Below the pieces are notes generated by a model. The model searched no databases. It saw only the letters and a list, made by a program, of their open reading frames with translations, and was not told the DNA's origin. A DNA stretch of 24,275 nucleotides, from positions 1-24,275 of the forward strand of contig CAYTGO010000045.1 of the NCBI GenBank assembly GCA_964437425.1. The letters are read 5' to 3'. The stretch is from Scalindua sp964437425 (GTDB lineage Bacteria; Planctomycetota; Brocadiia; Brocadiales; Scalinduaceae). Shown here one piece after another: positions 16,653-24,275 of the stretch (positions are counted from its first letter, which is position 1; each line of letters opens with the position of its first letter). Made by a program: the position numbers and the translations under genes.

Positions 16653-17666
16653 ATGAAACTAGGCGCGAGTTATTTTGGCAACAGAACTTTAAGACATGTC
16701 GAAAAGGATATGGAGAAGATGGTACAGGATGGATGTAATCTTGTTGTTCATACAATGAGTGAACACGATATCGCTTATCATTCTCAAACAATGGTTGATA
16801 TTGTTCGGGTGAGCAGGAATGTCGGGCTGGAGGTATTTCTTGACCCATGGGGGATCGGCAGGGTTTTTGGTGGCGAATCTTTTTCTGCTTTTGTAAAAAT
16901 GTTTCCGGAAGCAAGACAGAGGTTGAGCTTTACTGAAGGTGACATTAATGTAAATAAGGCATGCATTAATTCAAGATCATTTAGAGATAAGATGTCACAA
17001 TGGATTGATCTTGCGGCGAGTACGGGAGCGGAGGGTGTATTCTGGGATGAACCACATCTCTTTTATGGAGAGTTTACTGAACTGTTTGGCAAATCAAGAA
17101 AAATATGGGGGTGTACTTGTCCGACATGCAAAGATATTTTCAAAAACAATTTCGGTTATGAAATGCCTCAGGAGTTTACTAATGATGTAATGGCATTCAG
17201 ACAGGACACCATATTAAACTTCCTGGAATTCCTATCAGATCATTCATCGAGCAAAGGCCTTAAGAATGCGGTTTGTGTCCTTCCATACAGTGAGCCAAAA
17301 TACGGCATATATGAATGGGAAAAAGTAGTTAAGCTGAAGAGTGTCGATATATTTGGAAGTGATCCGTACTGGATATCACATAATGAACCGGTAGGTGATT
17401 TTGTAAAGAATGTATCTGGTGAGGTTGTCAGGTTGTGCAAAAAACATGACAAGGAACCTCAAATATGGATACAGGGCTACAGGGTTCCTGCAGATCGTGA
17501 GGAAGAGATTTCAACTGCCATTAAGGCGGCTATTGATTCCGGTGTAAAAAATATCGCAACATGGTGTTTTGAGGGAGGCGCCTGTATGACGTACATCAGT
17601 TCGGAACGGCCGGAAATAGTTTGGGACACTATCAGCAAAGAGTATAAATATCTACAAGAGAAATAA
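16653..17666 (+). CDS. Uncharacterised TIM-barrel, glycoside-hydrolase-like protein
   Basis: I do not recognise a characterised family. The 337 residues have no signal peptide or membrane segment, so the product is cytoplasmic. The pattern of beta strands with acidic ends suggests a (beta/alpha)8 barrel: FLDPWGIGR (62-70), GVFWDEPHLFYGEF (128-141), VDIFGSDPYW (231-240), IWIQGYRVP (271-279) and IATWCFEGGACMTY (301-314). WDEP at strand 4 would place E133 like the acid/base of clan-A hydrolases. The cysteine motif GCTCPTCKDIF (153-163) followed by FGYEMP resembles the CxCxxCxxxF-x-G-YELP segment seen in putative GH-like (GHL) barrels. Substrate unknown; an enzyme of glycan or sugar metabolism is inference. 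ATG with an AGAGGA site, behind a good promoter. Confidence 0.75.
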   Translation: MKLGASYFGNRTLRHVEKDMEKMVQDGCNLVVHTMSEHDIAYHSQTMVDIVRVSRNVGLEVFLDPWGIGRVFGGESFSAFVKMFPEARQRLSFTEGDINVNKACINSRSFRDKMSQWIDLAASTGAEGVFWDEPHLFYGEFTELFGKSRKIWGCTCPTCKDIFKNNFGYEMPQEFTNDVMAFRQDTILNFLEFLSDHSSSKGLKNAVCVLPYSEPKYGIYEWEKVVKLKSVDIFGSDPYWISHNEPVGDFVKNVSGEVVRLCKKHDKEPQIWIQGYRVPADREEEISTAIKAAIDSGVKNIATWCFEGGACMTYISSERPEIVWDTISKEYKYLQEK

Positions 17667-17687
17667 TCACAACACCCGAATAAAAGT

Positions 17688-17706
17688 TGAAAAGCATGGC
17701 TTTTCA
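17688..17706 (+). terminator. Hairpin after the TIM-barrel gene
   Basis: A perfect 8-bp stem, TGAAAAGC (17688-17695) with GCTTTTCA (17699-17706), has a 3-base loop. No long T run follows (CGACCACTTTATTTC), so it is at best a weak terminator or a processing hairpin separating this gene from bioB. Confidence 0.4.
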
Positions 17707-17763
17707 CGACCACTTTATTTCACTTATAACTTTAGGCGCTTGAAACTAGTCTAATTACAACAT

Positions 17764-18762
17764 ATGAATTCAAAAATAGAAAAAATTGCAAAGAATGTAT
17801 TAGAGGAGAATGAGATATCTTATGACGACGCTCGTTTTTTGATGAATATAACAGGAATTGAGATTTATGACCTGCTCTATTGGGCAAATCGTATACGATA
17901 CAATTCATTCAACAATGTTGTCGGCCTATGTTCCATAATTAGTGCAAGGCAGGGGAGTTGCTCGGAAGACTGCAGGTTCTGTTCGCAATCCAGTCGTTAC
18001 AAAACAGAGATATCCAATTTCCCATTAATCGAAAAAGAAAAGGTTGCTGAAGCCGTGGAAAAAGGGAAAGAGTATAAATCAGATTGTGTAGGCGTAGTGA
18101 CGAGCGGATATAGTCTGGAAGGGAGTGATAATTTTGACAAGATATGTGATGACGCATATGAATTATCAAAACAGGATGGTCCTCCTGTTCACACTTCAAT
18201 AGGAATGATTACAAGCAAAATGGCTGAGAAACTGGCTTCAAGTGGAGTTGAGATGATTAATCACAACCTTGAAACTTCAGAAGGTTACTATCCAAATATA
18301 TGCACAACACATTCATATAAGGATAGAGTAGATACAATTAAGGTTGCTAAGAATGCAGGTTTGCAAGTTTGCAGTGGTGGCATTTTTGGTGTTGGTGAAA
18401 GTGTTGAGGATAGATTAGACCTGGCTTTCAAACTTAAGGAGCTTGATGTTGATACAATACCTATGAATTTCCTCAGTCCTGTGAAAGGCACTCCTTTGTC
18501 TACAGAAAATTCATTGGAACCTATGGAAATATTGAAAATAATAGCTGTTTACCGTTTTATCTTGCCTGATAAGGGAATTAAGGTTGCAGGAGGAAGAGAA
18601 GAGAATCTGCGTGACGTACAGAGCTGGATGTTTTACGCAGGAGCTAACAGCACAATGATAGGTGATTATCTTACCACCAGAGGGAAACTTCCTGAAGATG
18701 ATTTACAGATGATAAAAGATTTAGGGCTGAAGTATAGTGTGGGAGAAATGCAAAAACATTGA
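17764..18762 (+). CDS. bioB: Biotin synthase (radical SAM)
   Basis: Inserts sulphur into dethiobiotin to form biotin. The 332 residues contain the radical-SAM motif CSEDCRFC (C66, C70, C73) in the BioB-typical context ARQGSCSEDCRFCSQS, then HNLETS (167-172), VCSGGIFGVGE (202-212), PMNFLSPVKGTPL (233-245) and AGGRE (275-279). Auxiliary-cluster ligands equivalent to E. coli C97, C188 and R260 are present (C108, C203, R278), but the C128 position reads PVHTSIG, with histidine 143 where cysteine is expected and no cysteine nearby. No bioA, bioD or bioF is adjacent. ATG start without a clear ribosome site; its stop overlaps the next gene. Confidence 0.87.
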   Translation: MNSKIEKIAKNVLEENEISYDDARFLMNITGIEIYDLLYWANRIRYNSFNNVVGLCSIISARQGSCSEDCRFCSQSSRYKTEISNFPLIEKEKVAEAVEKGKEYKSDCVGVVTSGYSLEGSDNFDKICDDAYELSKQDGPPVHTSIGMITSKMAEKLASSGVEMINHNLETSEGYYPNICTTHSYKDRVDTIKVAKNAGLQVCSGGIFGVGESVEDRLDLAFKLKELDVDTIPMNFLSPVKGTPLSTENSLEPMEILKIIAVYRFILPDKGIKVAGGREENLRDVQSWMFYAGANSTMIGDYLTTRGKLPEDDLQMIKDLGLKYSVGEMQKH

Positions 18763-19667
18763 ATTATGAAGTTGTCGGATTAGGACAATGCTGTATTGAT
18801 TATTTAGGTGCAGTTGAACACTATCCTGATATTAATGAGAAGGAAGAGGTAAGCAATCTTACTGTTCAGGGTGGTGGGCCGGTAGCAACAGCAATGGTTA
18901 CTTTATCAAGGCTTGGAGCTTCAACTTCATTTATTGGCAAGATATCCGACGATTACTTTGGTGATCTGATTAAGGAGAGCCTGACAAGTGAATTTGTTAA
19001 TATTGATAGCACCATTGTAGAAAGTGACAAAAGATCTCAATTTGCTTTTATCGTAATAGAAAAGGAGACCGGTAAGAGAACTGTTTTGTGGTCAAGGGCA
19101 ACGGTTGCTGCATTAAGGCCGGAAGAGATAAATAGAAGCGTTATAGAATCGGCAAAAGTCTTACTACTGGATGGTCTTGAGAAAGAAGGCTCTATGGCAG
19201 CCGCTGAATATGCCAGGGACGCTGGGGTTAAAGTTGTTGTTGATGCAGGCAGTATGAGAGAGGGTGCAATGGCGCTTGTAAATTTGTCCGATTACTTTAT
19301 TGCGTCAGAAGATTTTGCAAAACAATTCTCCAATGCTAATGATCCAAAAGAGGTTGCAATTGAATTATTAGAACTTGGTGCTAAAACTGTAATAGTGACT
19401 CTGGGTGAGAATGGAAGTATTTGTGTCACTCCGGAAAAATATTTTTACCAACCGGCATTCAAGGTTAACGTTGTCGACACTACAGGGTGTGGTGACGTAT
19501 TTCATGGTGCGTTCATATTCGGACTGCTACAAAAGTGGGACCTGAACGAGACAATGAGATTCGCCTCTGCCACGGCTGCTCTTAAGTGTCGTGAAATTGG
19601 CGGCAGAACAGCCATTCCAGACCTCAGGGATGTAGAAGAGTTCCTGGAGAATGATAACCTTCCTTAA
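18759..19667 (+). CDS. PfkB-family carbohydrate kinase
   Basis: Ribokinase-like sugar kinase of the cytoplasm; substrate not determinable from sequence. The 302 residues begin YEVVGLGQCCIDYLG and carry PfkB signature 1 at QGGGPVATAMVTLSRLGA (37-54) and signature 2 DTTGCGDVFHGAF (240-252), with the catalytic base D246 and anion-hole glycines; alanine is replaced by cysteine within the DTTGAGD form. The TTG start overlaps the bioB stop in TTGA, with GGGAG upstream, and no in-frame ATG lies nearby. It ends in TAATG, shared with the protease start. The coupling suggests co-expression with bioB, though no direct metabolic link is evident. Confidence 0.87.
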   Translation: MNYEVVGLGQCCIDYLGAVEHYPDINEKEEVSNLTVQGGGPVATAMVTLSRLGASTSFIGKISDDYFGDLIKESLTSEFVNIDSTIVESDKRSQFAFIVIEKETGKRTVLWSRATVAALRPEEINRSVIESAKVLLLDGLEKEGSMAAAEYARDAGVKVVVDAGSMREGAMALVNLSDYFIASEDFAKQFSNANDPKEVAIELLELGAKTVIVTLGENGSICVTPEKYFYQPAFKVNVVDTTGCGDVFHGAFIFGLLQKWDLNETMRFASATAALKCREIGGRTAIPDLRDVEEFLENDNLP

Positions 19668-20800
19668 TGGCAAAACAGATGTCTGAGAAATCAAAAAAAC
19701 AATCTACAGTATTATCCAAGAGATACTCTTTACAAAAACGCATATTAACCATTTCTGGCTTAATAGTGGCACTACTCTATATTCTCTTCATGGGCTTCTT
19801 CGGCTCAAGTATTCTAAAAAAACTTATATCGTTCGTGACAGTCAATGAATACCTAATAATAGCTCTTTATATTTTCGTATTTATTATAATTATTGATGTC
19901 ATCACCATCCCTTTAAGTTTTTATGGAGGCTTTATTCTTGAGCACATGTATGGGTTATCAAATCAAAAAATTTCTGGTTGGGTCAAGGATGAACTGAAAA
20001 AAGTTCTTATATCTCTACCACTTATCATATTTATGGTTGAGATTATGTACATATTTCTCAGGAACTTCCCAGACACATGGTGGATATTTGTAACCGTCAT
20101 ATGGATATTCTTTTCAGTTATTATGGCAAAGCTTGCGCCTGTTCTTATCTTCCCTCTATTCTACAAAAGTATACCTTTAGATAATAAAGAGGTTAAGGAG
20201 AGTCTGGAATCTCTTGCAGAGGGCACTGGAATTAATATACAGGGAGTGTACAGAATAGACTTAAGCAAAAATACAAAGAAGGCAAATGCAGCCCTCGCCG
20301 GTATGGGAAGTACCAGAAGGGTGCTCCTGGGAGACACACTATTAGATTCATATTTACCGGCTGAAATAAAGTCTGTTTTTGCTCACGAGTTGGGTCACCA
20401 TGTTTATCATCATATTTGGAAGATGTTAGCTATTGGCACTATCTCTGGGTGTTTAGGGTTTGCATTCTGCCATTTAGTACTGTCAAATGCTATAGTCGTT
20501 CTGGAATATCAGAATATATACGACATTGCTGCATTTCCTGCTGTGTGTATATCACTGGCTGTTTCAGGTTTTATGCTGTTACCAATTCAGAATGCAATCA
20601 GTCGAAGGTTTGAAAGGGCATGTGACAGATATGCTATCGAAAAGACCGATGATCCTGAGGCATTTATCTCCACAATGGAGAAACTGGCAGAACAGAATCT
20701 GTCAGACCTAACTCCAAATCGTCTGATAGAGTTACTATTCTACAGCCATCCGGCAATATCCAAAAGGATAGAGATGGCGAGGAAACATGTTAAGTCGTGA
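19667..20800 (+). CDS. M48-family membrane metalloprotease (CAAX prenyl protease 1 / Ste24-like)
   Basis: Integral inner-membrane zinc endopeptidase. The 377 residues include several hydrophobic segments (about 27-48, 62-85, 113-131, 137-165, 252-275, 287-307). Zinc-binding HELGHH is at 240-245 (H240, E241, H244) and the third ligand E316 lies in RRFERACDRYA, followed by D320. The stretch KANAALAGMGSTRRVLLGDTLL (205-226) before the zinc helix and FYSHPAISKRI (358-368) near the C-terminus match the M48A (Ste24) pattern rather than HtpX. In bacteria this group is thought to act in membrane protein quality control; prenyl processing is unlikely. The ATG overlaps the kinase stop. Confidence 0.87.
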   Translation: MAKQMSEKSKKQSTVLSKRYSLQKRILTISGLIVALLYILFMGFFGSSILKKLISFVTVNEYLIIALYIFVFIIIIDVITIPLSFYGGFILEHMYGLSNQKISGWVKDELKKVLISLPLIIFMVEIMYIFLRNFPDTWWIFVTVIWIFFSVIMAKLAPVLIFPLFYKSIPLDNKEVKESLESLAEGTGINIQGVYRIDLSKNTKKANAALAGMGSTRRVLLGDTLLDSYLPAEIKSVFAHELGHHVYHHIWKMLAIGTISGCLGFAFCHLVLSNAIVVLEYQNIYDIAAFPAVCISLAVSGFMLLPIQNAISRRFERACDRYAIEKTDDPEAFISTMEKLAEQNLSDLTPNRLIELLFYSHPAISKRIEMARKHVKS

Positions 20801-21520
20801 CCTCAATTTCTAATCACTTCATCATTCCATAACAACATCAATCAAGATTTTCACTACGTTAACATGCCTGTCCACTCATTGGTATAGAGCTGGAGCCACG
20901 TCAGTACAAACATTCTGATTGAACGCGGAAATAAATTCCCATCTCAGGATCAATCATACTAAAATCACATTAAAACGCTGTCTAAATTGCAAACATACTG
21001 TACAGAAAAAATACAAATCTATTATACCTCTAACGTTACAAGCCTTTTGTTAAGTATTGTAAACATTCGAGTTATATCTCTTTTTAGACTCGCTGATTAA
21101 GAATGAAATATTAAGTATATACTATATAAGAGAAACCAAATCAGAATTAATGAATAATCAGGAAGCAATCATTTTCAATCAAAAGATGTTAATTGGCAAT
21201 CAATTTGCAAAAGTGAGATACATTAAAATTATAAATATTTACTAAAGTAAATCTCTAAAAGACCGATAAAGCTGATAGCAATGTAGCATTATGTCTATAT
21301 ATTCTTCAGTCATAAGTATTAGCATTTTGTGTTATATGCAAATCATCACTTAACACGATAAACGATTATACTGCCAACAGTAAATTTAGAACAGACTCAT
21401 TCTTCATATTTTAAATAGTACGTTTCAAATCGGTAAGAGTAAAACCATGTAATACATCACGTCTCAAGTTTGGATTATATTTATAGTACAAATCATAATT
21501 AGTAGAGGAGGAGGAATAAT
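20801..21520. other. 720-base intergenic region upstream of cheW
   Basis: Very AT-rich with no ORF of merit on either strand. It holds a candidate sigma54 promoter (21193-21209), CAATCA hexamers at 21166, 21176 and 21197 spaced by 10 and 21 bases, and a loose GTGTTA/TAACAC hairpin (21329-21356). A strong AGGAGGAGG ribosome site sits just before the cheW ATG. No riboswitch was recognised. Confidence 0.5.
21193..21209 (+). promoter_or_regulatory. Candidate sigma54 (-24/-12) promoter for cheW and the chemoreceptor
   Basis: TTGGCA-N5-TTTGCA, with GG (21195-21196) and GC (21207-21208) separated by exactly 10 bases as the sigma54 consensus requires. The start would be near 21220, giving a leader of about 300 bases. 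No other sigma54-related gene is in the window. Confidence 0.4.
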
Positions 21521-22009
21521 ATGGAAGCAGTTGCAGAGAGAACAGAGAAATCAAGTTTAGAAGGAAAATTTCTGACATTTGTTCTGAGCAGTGAAGAGTA
21601 TGGAATCGAGATACTAAAGGTAAGAGAAATCATCGGTCTTATGGATATTACATCCGTACCACAGACACCAGACTATATGAAAGGTGTGATTAACCTGAGA
21701 GGAAAGGTTATACCTGTAATAGACCTGAGAATGAAGTTCTCAATGCAGGAAGAGGCTCATACTCAGGAGACGTGCGTAATAGTTGTAGAAGTTAACAGCA
21801 CATCTATAGGGATAATAGTTGATAGTGTATCTGAGGTTTCAGATATTGCCGGTGAAGAGATAGAAAACGCACCAAAGTTCGGACAGGACATAGATACCAG
21901 CTTTATCATGGGGCTAGGTAAGGTTAAGGATAAAATAGTCATCCTTCTGGATATAGATTCAGTACTATCATCAGATGAATTAGAGATGGTTGGGGAATTA
22001 GCTAAATAA
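21521..22009 (+). CDS. cheW: Chemotaxis coupling protein CheW
   Basis: Adaptor that bridges chemoreceptors to the kinase CheA in the cytoplasmic signalling array. The 162 residues are a single CheW domain: FLTFVLSSEEYGIEILKVREIIGL (18-41), the turn VPQTPDYMKGVINLRGKVIPVIDLR (46-70) and VDSVSEVSDI (106-115), with a C-terminal VILLDID (139-145). ATG behind a very strong AGGAGGAGG site. Forty bases separate it from the receptor gene, so the two probably form a dedicated pair. cheA, cheY, cheR and cheB are not in the window. Confidence 0.95.
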   Translation: MEAVAERTEKSSLEGKFLTFVLSSEEYGIEILKVREIIGLMDITSVPQTPDYMKGVINLRGKVIPVIDLRMKFSMQEEAHTQETCVIVVEVNSTSIGIIVDSVSEVSDIAGEEIENAPKFGQDIDTSFIMGLGKVKDKIVILLDIDSVLSSDELEMVGELAK

Positions 22010-22049
22010 TAATTTATGTTATTTTAATTTTTTTCTTGGGAGAGAAAGA

Positions 22050-24275
22050 ATGACAATTGGTAAAAAGTTTATTGTAGTATTTTCAATATTTTTCGTTGCT
22101 GTAATAACGGGAGCATTCTTTGTATTCAGCACGATAAATGAACAACGAAAAGAGAAAAATGTTCTTAATATTGCAGGTCGGCAGCGCATGTTGACACAGA
22201 AATATTTTAAGGAATACATAAATGAAACTATTCCAATGCAGGTGCGATACGCTACACTGAAGACAGCAAAAGTTGCAACACTCCAGATTGTAGAGGATCG
22301 TAAGCAGTTCACAAAGAATGTTGTGATAAAGCTTAAGAAAGATGGCATTTTAGATGTACATCCAAACAGGGAGTATGCCAGTATCGATGGCGGCATCCCT
22401 CTTCCGGCAACCTTTGTACAGGAAGTATCAGATAAGATAAATGCAAAGGGAGTCTACAGCTATGATCTCCTGAGTAAGTGGAATATAAATAAAGAAAAAG
22501 GATTAAAAACAGACTTCGAGAAAGAGGCTTTCGATTATCTGTTCAATAAAGAAGGAAAAGAGTTTTCACGTTTTATGGTGCATAATGGTATCTATTCACT
22601 ACGTTATGCGACTGCAGATACGGCCGGTGCAGCCGGCTGTGTAAACTGCCACAACAATCATGCAGAGAGCCCTAAACACGATTTCAAGATTGGTGATGTA
22701 ATGGGGGTTCTCGTGGTAAATATTCCAATCGGTACAGTAAGTGCGGAAACAGTCGCTTTCTTTGCTGCAACAAATGATGGCGATTTTGGTAAAGATACTT
22801 TCAAAAAGACAAAAGTGGTATTCGATACTTCACTTGCAGCGCTTATAAACGGCGGACAGGCGCCACTTGATCTGGGAATGAAAAACTTTACTACACTTCC
22901 TCCTACTACTGATGCGGCAACATTAGGAAAACTGAAGAATGTTAAAACAGTCTGGAAGACAACGCAAGAAAATTTGGAGAAACTTATACAAGTTGAACCC
23001 AATTCTGCAGAATATATAGTTGCATATAACGCAGCGTACAGAAGTAACAATGAAACAATGAAGGCGATGAATGAAGCTGTCGGTTTGTATCAGGCAAAAG
23101 TAGAACATCAGATGTCAATGCTATTTTATATACAGTGTGGCTCTGCAGGGCTGGTTTGTCTGGTAATTGGACTTGGTTGGATTTTCTTCGCACGTCCGTT
23201 GATAAGCTTCCTGAGGCAGCTGGTCGCTAAATTGACAGACGGCTCAGAGCAGGTATCAAACGCTTCATCACAAATATCTGCTTCAAGTCAGACACTGGCA
23301 GAGGGTTCATCAGAGCAGGCATCTTCACTGGAAGAGACATCTTCAACTATGGAAGAGATGTCAACCATGACGAAGCAGAATTCTGATAATGCCCAGGAAG
23401 CAGCAACTCTGGCAAAAAAATGCAGCGATTCCGCAAGCAAGGGAAATGTTGCCGTTGGTGAAATGTGTGATTCAATAGACAGAATGAATTCTGCCAGCAT
23501 GGAGATTGTTGATTCAATGAGCGACTCGATGAAGGAGATCAACACAAGCAGCAATCAGATTGCAGAAATTACGAAGGTAATTGACGGCATAGCATTTCAG
23601 ACTAATCTTCTGGCGCTTAACGCTGCCGTGGAAGCTGCGAGAGCGGGTGATCATGGTAAGGGATTCGCAGTAGTAGCAGAAGAAGTGCGAAATCTTGCCC
23701 AGAGAAGTGCAACTGCGGCGAAGGATACTGCAGCACTGATAAAAGATTGTGTCGACAAGGCAAACAGTGGAACTGCGCTTACTAACAAGTGCAAAGAGAC
23801 GTTGGAGGGCATAGTTGATGATGTTAAGACTTCTACTGATAATACTAACACGGCGCTACAGGATATTGTAAGTAATGTTGAGAAAGTAACAGTACTTACA
23901 AATGAAATATCAACTGCATCTGTTGAACAATCTGAAGGTGTCGCTAATGTAAATAGTTCGATACAGCAGATGGACCATATCACACAGCAGAACGCGGCAA
24001 CAGCTGAAGAAGTTGCGTCAACTAGCGAAGAGATGTCAGCACAGTCACAAACTCTTCAGGAGTTGGTTGATAGCTTAGCAGCACAAGTGAAATCTGATGG
24101 AGATCATTCAAATAAAAGTAGAAGAGGTAATCCTGCCGAGCAAGAAGAGATTGAGCCTGGTGGAATGAATCATGATTCTTCTTCTCAGTCTTCAAATGGC
24201 GGCCATGAAAAAGCAGAAAAGGTCGCAGCGGAGTCTGTTATCCCAATGGGAGAAAACAGGATCACTGAACATAAA
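22050..24275 (+). CDS. Methyl-accepting chemoreceptor with a haem-c (Tll0287/DUF3365-like) domain inside a PilJ-type sensor; 3' end outside window
   Basis: Open from ATG 22050 (GGGAG site) to the window edge, 742 residues visible. TM1 is about 7-27. A PilJ-type start, NIAGRQRMLTQKYFKEYI (40-57), is followed by a domain with the DUF3365 pattern: GGIPLPATFVQEV (114-126), then GCVNCHNNH (196-204) with haem-c ligands C197, C200 and H201, then IGDVMGVLVVNIPI (214-227). The PilJ-type second half follows (FDTSLAALINGGQ 258-270; LKNVKTVWKTT 295-305; NNETMKAMNEAVGLYQ 333-348). TM2 is about 358-380. No clear HAMP is seen. The signalling hairpin IAFQTNLLALNAAVEAARAGDHGKGFAVVAEEVRNLA (514-550) is canonical, and a hydrophilic tail follows. 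Probably senses redox state, haem ligand or an oxyanion in the periplasm. Confidence 0.92.
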   Translation, partial: MTIGKKFIVVFSIFFVAVITGAFFVFSTINEQRKEKNVLNIAGRQRMLTQKYFKEYINETIPMQVRYATLKTAKVATLQIVEDRKQFTKNVVIKLKKDGILDVHPNREYASIDGGIPLPATFVQEVSDKINAKGVYSYDLLSKWNINKEKGLKTDFEKEAFDYLFNKEGKEFSRFMVHNGIYSLRYATADTAGAAGCVNCHNNHAESPKHDFKIGDVMGVLVVNIPIGTVSAETVAFFAATNDGDFGKDTFKKTKVVFDTSLAALINGGQAPLDLGMKNFTTLPPTTDAATLGKLKNVKTVWKTTQENLEKLIQVEPNSAEYIVAYNAAYRSNNETMKAMNEAVGLYQAKVEHQMSMLFYIQCGSAGLVCLVIGLGWIFFARPLISFLRQLVAKLTDGSEQVSNASSQISASSQTLAEGSSEQASSLEETSSTMEEMSTMTKQNSDNAQEAATLAKKCSDSASKGNVAVGEMCDSIDRMNSASMEIVDSMSDSMKEINTSSNQIAEITKVIDGIAFQTNLLALNAAVEAARAGDHGKGFAVVAEEVRNLAQRSATAAKDTAALIKDCVDKANSGTALTNKCKETLEGIVDDVKTSTDNTNTALQDIVSNVEKVTVLTNEISTASVEQSEGVANVNSSIQQMDHITQQNAATAEEVASTSEEMSAQSQTLQELVDSLAAQVKSDGDHSNKSRRGNPAEQEEIEPGGMNHDSSSQSSNGGHEKAEKVAAESVIPMGENRITEHK

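Noticed and set aside
22658..23983. Several minus-strand ORFs of 60-130 codons
   Set aside because: Antisense shadows of the chemoreceptor, whose coding frame is continuous from 22050 to the window end.

Overview
The window looks like an AT-rich bacterial chromosome segment, most likely from Planctomycetota and plausibly from the anammox-type Brocadiales. This is inference. It rests on the very long signal peptidase I with zinc-ribbon and jelly-roll-like insertions, an MqnP/UbiA-type prenyltransferase, an LptB (so an LPS-type outer membrane), a periplasmic c-type cytochrome, a haem-c chemoreceptor, and frequent non-ATG starts. No rRNA or tRNA gene, CRISPR array or transposase gene was found.

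Bases 1-3480 are a tightly packed plus-strand run: the 3' end of argD, then argF, rph, rdgB and a small secreted monohaem cytochrome c, ending in a strong intrinsic terminator. A 70-bp palindromic repeat (2379-2448) sits between rph and rdgB and supplies the rph stop codon. Bases 3541-7745 hold lepA (EF4), an unusual 501-residue lepB and lptB. A UbiA-family prenyltransferase lies convergently at 7861-8766. A 755-bp divergent gap with several hairpins leads to rny, whose membrane anchor can only be translated from a non-canonical ATT start at 9522, and rny overlaps mnmG.

Bases 12983-15851 carry a minus-strand unit, 5'-3' exonuclease - coaE - rho. The exonuclease matches only the N-terminal nuclease part of DNA polymerase I; the polymerase part is absent. 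An 800-bp gap with a good sigma70-type promoter precedes an uncharacterised TIM-barrel, glycoside-hydrolase-like gene (16653-17666). Next comes a translationally coupled set: biotin synthase with a substituted auxiliary-cluster ligand, a PfkB-family sugar kinase and an M48 membrane protease.

After a 720-bp gap with a candidate sigma54 promoter, the window ends in a chemosensory pair: cheW and a chemoreceptor open at the right edge. The receptor's periplasmic region appears to be a PilJ-type helical sensor split by a Tll0287/DUF3365-like domain with a CxxCH haem-c motif. This is the most distinctive system in the window and would link periplasmic redox or ligand state to taxis signalling. Most other genes are housekeeping: arginine synthesis, RNA processing, nucleotide-pool cleaning, translation, envelope biogenesis and transcription termination.
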